A DNA stretch of 41,914 nt from Jejubacter sp036620675 (GTDB lineage Bacteria; Pseudomonadota; Gammaproteobacteria; Enterobacterales; Enterobacteriaceae), in NCBI GenBank assembly GCA_036620675.1, contig JAZHEE010000036.1; one strand, written 5' to 3'. The notes below the pieces were generated by a model, which worked only from the letters and a program-made list of their open reading frames with translations, was not told the origin of the DNA and did no database searches. Within the stretch, counting starts at the first letter, position 1. Each line of letters starts with the position of its first letter. Of the stretch, positions 1-8,402 are shown piece after piece. The position numbers and the translations under genes are program-made.

Positions 1-30
1 ACGCACAGCCATTACCCGGAAGGACTGGCG

Positions 31-131
31 TGGCTACGACGGCGTTGCTGCGTCGCCTCGGGATACTCACATACTCTCTGTATGCTCCGTTCCCTCGGTG
101 CCTTGCGCCTTGTCTCGCCGATGTGTAGCCA
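31..131. repeat. Imperfect palindrome, candidate dispersed MITE-like element
   Basis: The ends are inverted copies of one heptamer (TGGCTAC at 31-37, GTAGCCA at 125-131). The centre is a second inverted repeat (CATAC 70-74, five-base loop, GTATG 80-84). The arms between pair imperfectly, so the whole stretch could fold into one long hairpin. It lies just after the yheS stop codon, where E. coli has yheT close by. This is the look of small non-coding enterobacterial repeats (ERIC-like). I do not recognise a named family, and no second copy is evident in this window. Confidence 0.55.
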
Positions 132-171
132 TTAATGGCCGTGTCGCCGGCGTACAGTCATGACCCGGTCG

Positions 172-2088
172 TTACTGCGCCTCGAACGTCTGGGTTAGCC
201 GTTCCAGCTCCTCTTGCGCTTCCAGCCAGGCCATTTCCGTCTCTTCAAGGGCGGATTTGGCCTGGCTTTGGGTCTGCAGGCACTCATTGAGTTCGGCTTT
301 ACGTTCCGGATTGTACAACGCCTGATCAGACAGTTTTTCTTCGGCCGCCGCCAGCGTGCTGCCCAGTTTTTCCATCTGCTTTTCAAGGGTTGTAATCTGT
401 TTACGCAGCGGCTGTGTCTGGCTGCGGAATTCAGCCTCGCGTCGCTTCTGATCCTTACGTGCCTGGGCGCTGTTGGCGCTATCCGGCTTCGCTGCCGTTT
501 CCTGACGACTCTCCTGCTTCTGCCGATCGCTCAGCCACTGCTGATAGTCGTCCAGATCGCCGTCGAACGGCTCTACCAGCCCGTCGTGCACCAGGTAGAG
601 ATCGTCGGTGGTGGAGCGTAGCAGGTGCCTGTCGTGCGAAACCACCACCAGCGCGCCGTCAAAGCCGATCAGGGCTTCGGTGAGCGCCTGACGCATATCG
701 AGATCCAGGTGGTTGGTCGGTTCGTCGAGCAGCAGCAGGTTGGGGCGCTGCCAGACGATAAGCGCCAGCACCAGTCGGGCCTTCTCGCCGCCGGAAAAGT
801 GCTGAGTGGGGGCGCTGACCTTATCGCCGCGGAAATCGAAACCGCCCAGATAGTCGCGCAGCGCTTGTTCTGTCTCTTTTGGTGCCAGACGCGCCATGTG
901 CTGGAGCGGAGACTCATCGGCACGCAGAAACTCCAGCTGATGCTGGGCGAAATAGCCCAGCTTAATGCCTTTGGCTAATGCCACTTCGCCGTTAAGCGGT
1001 GCCAGTTCGTCCGCCAGCAGTTTGATAAGCGTCGATTTACCGGCGCCGTTACGTCCCAGCAGACCGATGCGTGAACCCGGGACCAGGTTGAGCTTAATCG
1101 ACTTCAGCACGACTTTATCGCCATAACCGGCGCTGACGTGTTCCATCTTCAGCAGCGGATTCGGCAGGCTTTCCGGCGCCCGGAAGTTGAAGTGGAACGG
1201 GTTATCGACGTGGGCCGGGGCAATGAGCTCCATGCGCTCCAGCATTTTTATACGGCTCTGGGCCTGTTTGGCCTTGGTCGCCTTGGCGCGGAATCTGTCG
1301 ATATAGCTTTGCAGATGCGCGACCTTCAGTTGCTGGCTTTCGTAAGTTGCCTGCTGCTGGGCCAGGCGCGTAGCGCGCTGGCGTTCGAAGTCGCTGTAAT
1401 TGCCGGTGTATTCGAACAGTTGCTGCTGCTCGATATGAATAATTTTGTCCACGATAGGATCGAGAAAGTCGCGATCGTGAGAGATCAAAATCAGCGTTCC
1501 CTGATAGCTTTTCAGCCATTTTTCCAGCCAGATAACCGCGTCCAGATCCAGGTGGTTGGTGGGTTCGTCAAGCAGCAGCAGATCGGAACGGCAGAGCAGC
1601 GCCTGGGCCAGGTTAAGGCGCATACGCCAGCCCCCGGAAAAGTCGCTGACTGGCAACTCCAGTTGAGCGTTGCTAAAGCCCAGGCCGTGCAGCAGGCTGG
1701 CGGCGCGGGCACGGATGGTCCATGCGTCTATCGCGTCGAGTTTTCCGTGGAGCGCGGCGATGGCGTGACCGTCGTTTTTCTCGTTGGCGTCGGTAAGCTG
1801 CCGTTCGAGCTGGCGATATTCGCGATCGCCGTCGATAACATACTCGATGGCCGGCATGGCGAGCGCCGGAGTTTCCTGATTCACCCAGGCGAGCTGCCAG
1901 GTGCCGGGAAAGGTGGCGCTGCCGCCGTCGGCGGTAATCTCATGTTTCAGCAACGCCAGCAGCGTCGACTTGCCGCAGCCGTTCTTACCCACCAGCCCTG
2001 CTTTCTGGCCGGGGTTGATGGTGGCGGTCGCGTTATCCAGCAAAAGCTGAGCGCCGCGGCGGATCTGGAGAGATGAGAAAACAATCAT
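172..2088 (-). CDS. yheS: ABC-F family ATPase YheS
   Basis: Soluble duplicated ATP-binding protein without membrane segments, 638 residues, the usual length for E. coli YheS. Domain 1 has a Walker A motif GKNGCGKS (about residues 34-41), the signature FSGGW and an LLLDEPTNHLDL Walker B. Domain 2 repeats this with GRNGAGKS, FSGGEKARL and a second LLLDEPTNHLDL. A charged linker separates them and the C-terminal tail is predicted coiled coil (QTQPLRKQITTLEKQMEKL). ABC-F proteins act on the ribosome rather than in transport, and YheS is thought to help translation. It is divergent from kefG across a 118-bp gap. Confidence 0.95.
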   Translation of the reverse strand: MIVFSSLQIRRGAQLLLDNATATINPGQKAGLVGKNGCGKSTLLALLKHEITADGGSATFPGTWQLAWVNQETPALAMPAIEYVIDGDREYRQLERQLTDANEKNDGHAIAALHGKLDAIDAWTIRARAASLLHGLGFSNAQLELPVSDFSGGWRMRLNLAQALLCRSDLLLLDEPTNHLDLDAVIWLEKWLKSYQGTLILISHDRDFLDPIVDKIIHIEQQQLFEYTGNYSDFERQRATRLAQQQATYESQQLKVAHLQSYIDRFRAKATKAKQAQSRIKMLERMELIAPAHVDNPFHFNFRAPESLPNPLLKMEHVSAGYGDKVVLKSIKLNLVPGSRIGLLGRNGAGKSTLIKLLADELAPLNGEVALAKGIKLGYFAQHQLEFLRADESPLQHMARLAPKETEQALRDYLGGFDFRGDKVSAPTQHFSGGEKARLVLALIVWQRPNLLLLDEPTNHLDLDMRQALTEALIGFDGALVVVSHDRHLLRSTTDDLYLVHDGLVEPFDGDLDDYQQWLSDRQKQESRQETAAKPDSANSAQARKDQKRREAEFRSQTQPLRKQITTLEKQMEKLGSTLAAAEEKLSDQALYNPERKAELNECLQTQSQAKSALEETEMAWLEAQEELERLTQTFEAQ

Positions 2089-2206
2089 AAGGCGCCGTAT
2101 GTTCAGAGTATGTTAAATTGTAATGACGAAGGCGTAGCATGGTGGTATGCCCGCCCGGGCTGCATGGTAGCCCAAAACAGAATCGAAGACGACGCCCTGG
2201 AGGGTA

Positions 2207-2761
2207 ATGATGTCGCAGCCGCCTAAAGTTTTGCTGCTGTATGCCCATCCGGAATCTCAGGACTCGGTGGCCAACCGGGTTTTGCTCCAACCGGCGCAGC
2301 AGTTAACCAATGTCACCGTGCACGACCTGTACGCGCACTATCCGGACTTTTTTATTGATATCCGCCATGAACAGGAACTGCTGAAGCAGCATGAGATCGT
2401 GGTATTTCAGCATCCCCTCTATACCTATAGCTGTCCGGCGTTGCTGAAGGAGTGGCTGGATCGCGTGCTGAGCCGCGGTTTCGCCAGCGGGGTGGGGGGT
2501 GATGTACTGGCCGGAAAATACTGGCGTAACGTGATTACCACCGGAGAGCCGCAGGCGGCATGGCGCCGCGATGGTCTGAATCACTATACCCTGAATGAAG
2601 TGCTGCGCCCTTTTGAGTTGACTGCCGCCATGTGCCGGATGCACTGGATGAATCCAATGATCATTTATCAGGCTCGTCGTCAGTCTGCGACGGCTCTGGC
2701 TCACTACGCCAGCGCTTACGGAGAATGGCTGGCCGAACCGCTGCCGCCGGGAGGACGTTGA
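2207..2761 (+). CDS. kefG: KefG, quinone-oxidoreductase-like ancillary subunit of KefB
   Basis: Flavodoxin-fold protein of the NAD(P)H:quinone oxidoreductase family, 184 residues. It is the cytoplasmic partner needed for full activity of the glutathione-gated K+ efflux system KefB. The N-terminal VLLLYAHPESQDS segment is the flavin-phosphate loop region, and QHPLYTYSCPALLKEWLDRV is typical of this family. The start at 2207 (MMSQ) matches the E. coli N-terminus; a second ATG follows at once at 2210. An SD (GGAGG) precedes it. Its TGA overlaps the kefB ATG at 2761, so the two are translationally coupled. Confidence 0.95.
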   Translation: MMSQPPKVLLLYAHPESQDSVANRVLLQPAQQLTNVTVHDLYAHYPDFFIDIRHEQELLKQHEIVVFQHPLYTYSCPALLKEWLDRVLSRGFASGVGGDVLAGKYWRNVITTGEPQAAWRRDGLNHYTLNEVLRPFELTAAMCRMHWMNPMIIYQARRQSATALAHYASAYGEWLAEPLPPGGR

Positions 2762-4566
2762 TGGAAGGAAGCGATTTGCTGCTGGCGGGGTTGCTGTTCC
2801 TGTTTGCCGCCGTGGTGGCGGTGCCGGTAGCCTCCCGGCTGGGTATTGGCGCTGTGTTGGGTTATCTGCTGGCGGGAATAGCCATCGGCCCCTGGGGGCT
2901 GGCTTTTATCAGCGATGTCGATGAGATTCTGCATTTTTCCGAGCTGGGCGTGGTGTTCCTGATGTTTATCATCGGCCTGGAGCTGAATCCTTCCCGGCTC
3001 TGGCAATTGCGGCGGCCGATTTTCGGCGTCGGTACCGGCCAGGTGTTGATTAGCGCCGCAGTGCTGGCGGGGTTGCTGATGCTGACCGATTTTAGCTGGC
3101 AGGCCGCTGTGGTCGGTGGTATCGGGCTGGCGATGTCGTCAACGGCAATGGCGCTGCAACTGATGCGCGATAAAGGCATGAATCGCAGCGAATCTGGCCA
3201 ACTGGGATTTTCGGTGCTGCTGTTTCAGGATCTGGCGGTGATTCCGGCGCTGGCGTTGGTGCCGCTGCTGGCCGGAAACGGCGACGAACATCCGGACTGG
3301 ATTCGAATCGGACTTAAGGTACTGGCCTTCGCCGGTATGCTGCTGTTTGGTCGTTATCTGCTACGCCCGGTGTTTCGTTTTATCGCCGGATCCGGTGTGC
3401 GCGAGGTGTTTACCGCGGCGGCGCTGCTGCTGGTGCTGGGATCGGCGCTGTTTATGGATGCACTGGGCTTTTCGATGGCGCTGGGCACTTTTATTGCCGG
3501 GGTGCTGCTGGCGGAAAGTGAATACCGCCACGAGCTGGAAATTGCGATAGAACCTTTTAAGGGGCTGCTGCTGGGGCTGTTCTTTATTTCGGTGGGAATG
3601 GCGCTTAACCTGGGGGTGCTCTACACCCATCTGTTGTGGGTGGCAGTCAGCGTACTGGTGCTGGTAGCGGTTAAAATTCTGGTGCTCTGGGGGCTGGCCC
3701 GTCTGCATGGTCTGCGTGCCGATGAACGGCTCCAGTTCGCAGGGGTACTAAGCCAGGGTGGGGAGTTCGCCTTCGTGCTGTTTTCCACAGCCTCTTCCCA
3801 GAAACTGTTCCACAACGATCAGATGGCGCTGTTGCTGGTGACGGTGACGTTGTCGATGATGACTACGCCGCTGCTGATGAAGTTTATCGACAAACTTCTG
3901 GCCCGGCGAATCAACAGCGTGGAAGAGAGTGATGAAAAGCCCTGGGTGGAAGACGATCGGCCAGAGGTGATCGTAGTGGGGTTTGGCCGTTTCGGTCAGG
4001 TGATCGGCCGTCTGCTGATGGCCAATAAGAAGCGCATTACGGTGCTGGAGCGCGATATCGCCGCGGTCAATCTGATGCGTAAATACGGCTATAAAGTTTA
4101 TTATGGCGATGCCGCAGAGCTGGAACTGCTGCGTTCAGCGGGGGCGGAGCGCGCGCGTTCGATAGTCATCACCTGTAATGAGCCGGAAGATACGATGAAG
4201 GTCGTCCATCTGTGTCAGCAACATTTTCCCCACCTGGCGATTCTGGCCAGGGCCAGAGGCAGGGTGGAAGCCCACGAATTGCTGCAGGCCGGGGTCGATC
4301 AGTTCAGCCGCGAAACCTTTTCCAGCGCCCTGGAGCTGGGGCGTAAGGTATTAATGTCGCTGGGTATGCACCCGCATCAGGCGCTGCGCGCCCAGCATCA
4401 CTTCCGTCGTCTGGATATGAGCATGTTGCGAGAACTGATGCCGCTTCACAGCGACAATGCGCAGATTTCCCGCGTCCGCGAGGCCCGGCGCGAGCTGGAA
4501 GAAATTTTTGAGCGCGAGATGCAGCATGAGCGACGCCAGACTAGCGGCTGGGATGAGTTCGAATAG
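2761..4566 (+). CDS. kefB: Glutathione-regulated potassium-efflux antiporter KefB
   Basis: Inner-membrane K+/H+ antiporter gated by glutathione adducts; it protects against electrophiles by acidifying the cytoplasm. 601 residues, as in E. coli. Residues 1 to about 385 form the multi-span CPA2 exchanger domain. After a linker comes a cytosolic RCK/KTN Rossmann domain starting at VIVVGFGRFGQVIGRLL (about residue 402), which binds nucleotide and glutathione. The ATG at 2761 is chosen because it overlaps the kefG stop and restores the canonical MEGSD start; a longer upstream frame runs through kefG and is not real. yheV follows after 11 bp. Confidence 0.96.
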   Translation: MEGSDLLLAGLLFLFAAVVAVPVASRLGIGAVLGYLLAGIAIGPWGLAFISDVDEILHFSELGVVFLMFIIGLELNPSRLWQLRRPIFGVGTGQVLISAAVLAGLLMLTDFSWQAAVVGGIGLAMSSTAMALQLMRDKGMNRSESGQLGFSVLLFQDLAVIPALALVPLLAGNGDEHPDWIRIGLKVLAFAGMLLFGRYLLRPVFRFIAGSGVREVFTAAALLLVLGSALFMDALGFSMALGTFIAGVLLAESEYRHELEIAIEPFKGLLLGLFFISVGMALNLGVLYTHLLWVAVSVLVLVAVKILVLWGLARLHGLRADERLQFAGVLSQGGEFAFVLFSTASSQKLFHNDQMALLLVTVTLSMMTTPLLMKFIDKLLARRINSVEESDEKPWVEDDRPEVIVVGFGRFGQVIGRLLMANKKRITVLERDIAAVNLMRKYGYKVYYGDAAELELLRSAGAERARSIVITCNEPEDTMKVVHLCQQHFPHLAILARARGRVEAHELLQAGVDQFSRETFSSALELGRKVLMSLGMHPHQALRAQHHFRRLDMSMLRELMPLHSDNAQISRVREARRELEEIFEREMQHERRQTSGWDEFE

Positions 4567-4577
4567 AGGACTAAGTA

Positions 4578-4778
4578 ATGGCAGTGCGTAAAAGATTTAT
4601 TGCCGGTGCAGTGTGCCCACACTGTCAGGCGCAGGATTCCATGGCGATGTGGCGCGAAAACGGCGTGGACATCGTCGAGTGTGTGAAGTGTGGCCGCCAG
4701 ATGCGCGAAGCCGATAAAGAAGCGCGCGGCAGCGTGCGCGAACGTGAGCAAGTTATAGGGATTTTTCATCCAGACTAG
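4578..4778 (+). CDS. yheV: Small zinc-ribbon protein YheV
   Basis: 66-residue protein with two cysteine pairs, CPHC (13-16) and CVKC (35-38), forming a probable zinc ribbon. It matches the conserved enterobacterial YheV family at full length. Function is not established. It follows kefB by 11 bp with an SD (GAGGA), so it is probably the last gene of the kefG-kefB-yheV unit. slyD begins 94 bp further on. Confidence 0.9.
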   Translation: MAVRKRFIAGAVCPHCQAQDSMAMWRENGVDIVECVKCGRQMREADKEARGSVREREQVIGIFHPD

Positions 4779-4831
4779 CGAGATAGGACAGGTTTTTTTA
4801 AGCTAAGGGGTACACCGGCGTCGATTTCCGC

Positions 4832-4837
4832 TACAAT
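4832..4837 (+). promoter_or_regulatory. Possible -10 element of the slyD promoter
   Basis: TACAAT lies 35 bp before the slyD ATG in the yheV-slyD gap. The matching -35 position has no good consensus hexamer, so this is a weak call resting on the -10 and on its placement. Confidence 0.35.
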
Positions 4838-4872
4838 CGGCGCCCGTCACTTTCTCACGCTCAGGAGATATC

Positions 4873-5442
4873 ATGAAAGTAGCAAAAGACCTGGTGGTCA
4901 GCCTGGCCTATCAGGTACGTACAGAAGACGGTGTAATGGTTGATGAGTCTCCGGTGAGTGCGCCGCTGGACTATCTGCACGGTCACGGCTCCCTGATTTC
5001 GGGCCTGGAAAAAGCGCTGGATGGCCGCAGCGTTGGCGATAAGTTCGACGTAAGCGTTGGCGCTAACGACGCATACGGTCAGTACGATGAAAATCTGGTT
5101 CAGCGCGTACCGAAAGACGTCTTCATGGGCGTTGACGAACTGCAGGTAGGTATGCGTTTTCTCGCGGAAACCGATCAGGGTCCGGTGCCGGTAGAAATTA
5201 CCGAGGTCGGCGATGACTACGTTGTGGTTGACGGTAACCACATGCTGGCGGGTCAGAACCTGAACTTTAACGTTGAAGTGGTTGCTATCCGTGAAGCGAC
5301 TCAGGAAGAGCTGGCTCACGGCCACGTTCATGGCGAGCACGATCATCATCACGACCACGGCGATGGCTGCTGCGGCGGTCATGGTCACGATCACGAGCAT
5401 GGCAAAGGCGGCTGTGGTAACGGCGGTTGTGGTTGCCATTAA
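4873..5442 (+). CDS. slyD: FKBP-type peptidyl-prolyl isomerase and metallochaperone SlyD
   Basis: Cytoplasmic proline isomerase/chaperone that also delivers nickel to hydrogenase maturation and is the host factor for phiX174 lysis protein E. 189 residues. The FKBP domain (about 1-70 and 120-150) carries the flap insert (IF chaperone domain, about 76-120). The C-terminus from about residue 148 is a metal-binding tail rich in His, Cys and Gly, including DHHHDH, CCGGHGH and GNGGCGCH. The tail is a few residues shorter than the 196-residue E. coli protein; its length varies between species. An SD (AGGAG) lies 6 bp before the ATG. A bidirectional terminator separates it from slyX. Confidence 0.97.
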   Translation: MKVAKDLVVSLAYQVRTEDGVMVDESPVSAPLDYLHGHGSLISGLEKALDGRSVGDKFDVSVGANDAYGQYDENLVQRVPKDVFMGVDELQVGMRFLAETDQGPVPVEITEVGDDYVVVDGNHMLAGQNLNFNVEVVAIREATQEELAHGHVHGEHDHHHDHGDGCCGGHGHDHEHGKGGCGNGGCGCH

Positions 5443-5457
5443 GCGTGCCACAGGCGC

Positions 5458-5487
5458 AAAAAAAGCTTCCATCCGGAAGCTTTTTTT
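5458..5487. terminator. Bidirectional intrinsic terminator between slyD and slyX
   Basis: GCTTCC and GGAAGC pair around an ATCC loop, flanked by seven A on the left and seven T on the right. It can therefore stop transcription from slyD (plus) and slyX (minus). Confidence 0.93.
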
Positions 5488-5498
5488 ATGTCTGAGTT

Positions 5499-5717
5499 TC
5501 AGTAGTGCGGCGGCGGCGTTTCTTCTGACTGATGCGCGACCAGGGAGTCCTGACTGGACTTGATCTTCTCTACCAGTATTTTCAGATGCTCGCGCAGTCT
5601 GGCCATTTCCAGTTCATGGGCGGTGACCGTCTGGTTTAGCTCTTCGATGGTCAGTTCCTGGAATGCCAGACGACTTTCCAGTTCAGCCAGGCGCTCTTCG
5701 GTCGATTTGTTCTGCAT
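5499..5717 (-). CDS. slyX: SlyX family coiled-coil protein
   Basis: 72-residue protein, full length for SlyX. It is almost entirely predicted coiled coil (EERLAELESRLAFQELTIEEL and the following heptads) and ends in the family's typical PPPHY tail. Function unknown; the gene was named for its place beside slyD. It converges on slyD and diverges from fkpA. An SD (GGAGG in the minus-strand sense) precedes the ATG. Confidence 0.93.
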   Translation of the reverse strand: MQNKSTEERLAELESRLAFQELTIEELNQTVTAHELEMARLREHLKILVEKIKSSQDSLVAHQSEETPPPHY

Positions 5718-5805
5718 GATTCCTCCTGGTGTTTGCCGCAGCCCCTGTACGGCTTCGGGATTTTACTGGAATTATCCGGATCTGACAGTGACTTATTGGG
5801 TCTGA

Positions 5806-5835
5806 GGAAACTTATTTAAACAAAAATAGTCTTAA
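5806..5835 (+). promoter_or_regulatory. Candidate sigma-E promoter of fkpA
   Basis: GGAAACTT (5806-5813) and GTCTTAA (5829-5835) are separated by 15 bp, close to the sigma-E pattern of GGAACTT and GTCTAA. In E. coli fkpA belongs to the sigma-E envelope-stress regulon. The match is by eye and each box carries one extra base relative to consensus. Confidence 0.5.
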
Positions 5836-5947
5836 CTTGACTTGAGATCGGACCGGGTGAGATTGTGTTGCTTTTCTCACTGACGGTATAGTACACAATT
5901 CGGTTCATACAAACCCGGGGCGAGAGGCTTCGGGCTGGAGATAATGG

Positions 5948-6766
5948 ATGAAATCACTGTTTAAAGTAACGCTGCTTGCGACCACGATGGCCGTTGCCCT
6001 GAATGCGCCGCTGGCGTCTGCTGCCGATGCAGCTAAACCGGCTGCTGCTGCGAGCGACAGCAAAGCGAATTTCAAGAATGACGATCAGAAATCCGCTTAT
6101 GCCCTGGGGGCATCGCTGGGCAGTTACATGGAGAACTCACTGAAAGAGCAAGAAAAACTGGGGATCAAACTGGACAAAGACCAGTTGATCGCCGGCGTTC
6201 AGGATGCCTTTGCTAATAAGAGCAAGCTTTCTGATGAGGAAACTCAGAAGACGCTCCAGGCGTTTGAAACCCGTGTGAAGACCGCCGCTCAGGAACGTAT
6301 GGAAAAAGAAGCGACGGAAAACGAAACTAAAGGTAAGAAGTTCCGTACCGACTTTGCCGCAGAGAAAGGTGTGAAGAGCACCAAGAGCGGTCTGCTGTAC
6401 AAAGTAGAGAAAGAGGGTAGCGGCGACGCGCCGAAAGACAGCGATACGGTTGTTGTTAACTACAAAGGCACGCTCATCGATGGTAAAGAGTTCGATAACT
6501 CTTACACCCGCGGCGAGCCGCTCTCCTTCCGTCTGGACGGTGTGATTCCTGGCTGGACCGAAGGCCTGAAGCACATCAAGAAAGGTGGCAAGATCAAACT
6601 GGTTATCCCACCGGGTCTGGCATACGGTAAAGCGGGCGTTCCGGGGATCCCGGCCAACTCCACCCTGGTGTTTGACGTCGAGCTGCTGGATATTAAACCG
6701 GCGCCGAAAGAAGACGCTAAAGCTGATGCCAATAAGGCTAAGCAGGAAGCGGAAAAGAAAAAGTAA
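5948..6766 (+). CDS. fkpA: Periplasmic FKBP-type peptidyl-prolyl isomerase FkpA
   Basis: Homodimeric periplasmic chaperone and proline isomerase that assists outer-membrane and secreted proteins. 272 residues (E. coli 270). A Sec signal peptide is clear: basic MKSLFK, a hydrophobic stretch, then APLASA with likely cleavage after A25. Residues about 40-140 are the helical dimerisation/chaperone domain. About 150-255 form the FKBP domain (VVVNYKGTLIDGKEFDNSY, GVIPGWTEGL, IPPGLAYG, STLVFDVELL). A Lys/Ala-rich tail ends the protein. It is monocistronic, between the sigma-E-like promoter and a strong terminator. Confidence 0.97.
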   Translation: MKSLFKVTLLATTMAVALNAPLASAADAAKPAAAASDSKANFKNDDQKSAYALGASLGSYMENSLKEQEKLGIKLDKDQLIAGVQDAFANKSKLSDEETQKTLQAFETRVKTAAQERMEKEATENETKGKKFRTDFAAEKGVKSTKSGLLYKVEKEGSGDAPKDSDTVVVNYKGTLIDGKEFDNSYTRGEPLSFRLDGVIPGWTEGLKHIKKGGKIKLVIPPGLAYGKAGVPGIPANSTLVFDVELLDIKPAPKEDAKADANKAKQEAEKKK

Positions 6767-6781
6767 TCCGTTTCATACAGG

Positions 6782-6807
6782 CGCCGCCCTTTGGGGCGGC
6801 GTTTTTT
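6782..6807 (+). terminator. Intrinsic terminator of fkpA
   Basis: An eight-base-pair GC stem (CGCCGCCC/GGGCGGCG) with a TTTG loop is followed by six T, 15 bp after the fkpA stop. Confidence 0.95.
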
Positions 6808-6924
6808 ATTGGAATTAAAACTGGAAAGCGCTGCCTGGGCTGTATTACCTTAGCATCACACGTCATATAACGAGCCTGCGTCTTCGTCATGGCAACAGGC
6901 TGCCGTAAAGGAGTGATTTTTTTC

Positions 6925-7650
6925 ATGTCCAGGTCGCTTTTAACTAATGAAACCAGTGAGCTTGATTTACTGGATCAGCGTCCCTTTGTACAAACCGACT
7001 TCGATATTCTGAAATCCTATGAAGCGGTAGTGGATGGCCTGGCTATGTTAATTGGCCCCCACTGTGAAATTGTTTTGCACTCATTACAGGATCTGAAATG
7101 CTCGGCGATTCGCATCGCTAACGGCGAACATACCGGGCGTAAGATCGGATCACCGATTACCGACCTGGCGCTGCGTATGCTGCACGATATGACTGGTGCC
7201 GACAGCAGCGTATCGAAGTGCTATTTCACCCGCGCCAAAAGCGGCGTTTTGATGAAATCGGTGACCATCGCCATTCGCAATCGGGAACAGCGGGTTATTG
7301 GGCTACTGTGCATCAACATGAATCTTGATGTGCCGTTCTCCCAGATTATGAGTACCTTTATTCCGCCGGAAAGCCAGGAAGAGGTTCCTTCTTCAGTCAA
7401 TTTTGCATCGTCTGTGGACGATCTGGTGACCCAGACGCTGGAGTTCACGATAGAAGAGGTCAACGCCGATCGTAATGTTTCCAATAACGCCAAGAATCGT
7501 CAGATTGTCCTGAATCTTTATGAGAAAGGGATCTTCGATATTAAAGATGCTATTAATCAGGTTGCGGATCGTCTGAATATTTCCAAGCACACGGTCTATC
7601 TCTATATTCGCCAGTTTAAAAGCGGCGATTTCCAGGGGCAGGAGAAGTAA
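6925..7650 (+). CDS. yheO: YheO, PAS-like/HTH putative transcriptional regulator
   Basis: 241 residues, matching the roughly 240-residue E. coli YheO. The N-terminal half is a YheO-like PAS domain (SYEAVVDGLAMLIGPHCEIVLHS onward). The C-terminal part is a DNA-binding helix-turn-helix (about 190-235, with IFDIKDAINQVADRLNISKHTVYLYIRQ). I start it at the ATG at 6925 (MSRSLLTNE), which agrees with the family and has AAAGGAG about 11 bp upstream; an in-frame ATG at 6889 would add twelve unrelated residues. Its TAA overlaps the tusD ATG. Its role in the tus operon is not established; YheO-type proteins sense an unknown ligand. Confidence 0.92.
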   Translation: MSRSLLTNETSELDLLDQRPFVQTDFDILKSYEAVVDGLAMLIGPHCEIVLHSLQDLKCSAIRIANGEHTGRKIGSPITDLALRMLHDMTGADSSVSKCYFTRAKSGVLMKSVTIAIRNREQRVIGLLCINMNLDVPFSQIMSTFIPPESQEEVPSSVNFASSVDDLVTQTLEFTIEEVNADRNVSNNAKNRQIVLNLYEKGIFDIKDAINQVADRLNISKHTVYLYIRQFKSGDFQGQEK

Positions 7651-8036
7651 TGCGTTTCGCCCTGATGGTGACCGGCCCTGCCTATGGCACCCAGCAGGCC
7701 AGCAGCGCGTTGCAGTTCGCCAGAGCGTTAATTGCTGAAGGCCATCAGCTGGAGCGCGTGTTTTTCTATCGCGAAGGCGTTTACAACGCCAATCAACTGA
7801 CAGCTCCGGCCAGCGATGAGTTTGATGTGGTGCGCGCCTGGCAGGCGCTTCATGAAGCGCATGGCGTCCAGCTTCATATCTGCGTGGCCGCCGCGTTGCG
7901 TCGCGGCGTGGTGGATGAGACGCAAGCGCAGCATCTGAGCCCTGGCGTGGCCAATATGCAGCCAGGATTTACGATGAGCGGCCTGGGGCAGCTTGCCGAG
8001 GCAGCGCTGAGCTGCGAGCGGATGGTGCAGTTCTGA
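7650..8036 (+). CDS. tusD: Sulfurtransferase subunit TusD
   Basis: Part of the cytoplasmic TusBCD complex, which receives persulfide sulfur from TusA and passes it to TusE and MnmA for 2-thiouridine at the wobble base of tRNA-Lys, -Glu and -Gln. 128 residues, DsrE fold. The active cysteine is C78 in LHICVAAALRRGV, the position used in E. coli. The start overlaps the yheO stop (TAATG) and the stop overlaps the tusC start, so the operon is tightly coupled. Confidence 0.96.
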   Translation: MRFALMVTGPAYGTQQASSALQFARALIAEGHQLERVFFYREGVYNANQLTAPASDEFDVVRAWQALHEAHGVQLHICVAAALRRGVVDETQAQHLSPGVANMQPGFTMSGLGQLAEAALSCERMVQF

Positions 8037-8395
8037 TGAAACGTATTGCCTTTGTTTTTACCCGGGCTCCCCATGGCTCTGCTACTGGTCGTGAAGGGCT
8101 GGATGCGCTACTGGCGACTTCGGCGTTAAGCGATGAGATCGGCGTATTCTTTCTGAGCGATGGGGTGCTGCAACTGCTGCCCGACCAGCAGCCCCAGAAA
8201 ATCCTGGCGCGTGACTATATCGCCACCTTCGGCGTGCTGGAACTCTATGATATTGACCAGTGCTGGATATGCAGCGCTTCAATGCGCGAGCGCGGTCTGG
8301 AGCCTGGTCTGCCGCTGGTCATGGATGCCGTGCCTCTGGAGCCGGATGCGTTGCGCGCCCGACTGGACGAGTACGATGTGATCTTAACTTTCTGA
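8036..8395 (+). CDS. tusC: Sulfurtransferase subunit TusC
   Basis: 119-residue DsrF-like subunit of the TusBCD heterohexamer. It starts MKRIAFVFTRAPHGSATGRE, the typical DsrEF fold opening, and has the expected full length. TusC lacks a dedicated catalytic role and is structural in the sulfur relay. It overlaps the tusD stop by one base and is followed by tusB after 7 bp. Confidence 0.95.
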   Translation: MKRIAFVFTRAPHGSATGREGLDALLATSALSDEIGVFFLSDGVLQLLPDQQPQKILARDYIATFGVLELYDIDQCWICSASMRERGLEPGLPLVMDAVPLEPDALRARLDEYDVILTF

Positions 8396-8402
8396 GGCTC
8401 CT

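Noticed and set aside
1..12. Possible start of yheT on the minus strand (ATG at 10-12)
   Set aside because: Only four codons are visible (MAVR), they do not match the yheT start I recall, and no clear SD is present.
1138..2076. 312-codon plus-strand frame opposite yheS
   Set aside because: Shadow of the GC-rich yheS coding strand; no recognisable domain and no Shine-Dalgarno sequence.
2157..2173. Small hairpin GGGCT...AGCCC in the yheS-kefG gap
   Set aside because: Five base pairs, no T-tract and no matching regulator signature; likely chance.
6889..6924. Upstream start for yheO adding twelve residues
   Set aside because: The extra residues do not match the family and the SD (AAAGGAG at 6907-6913) is placed for the ATG at 6925.
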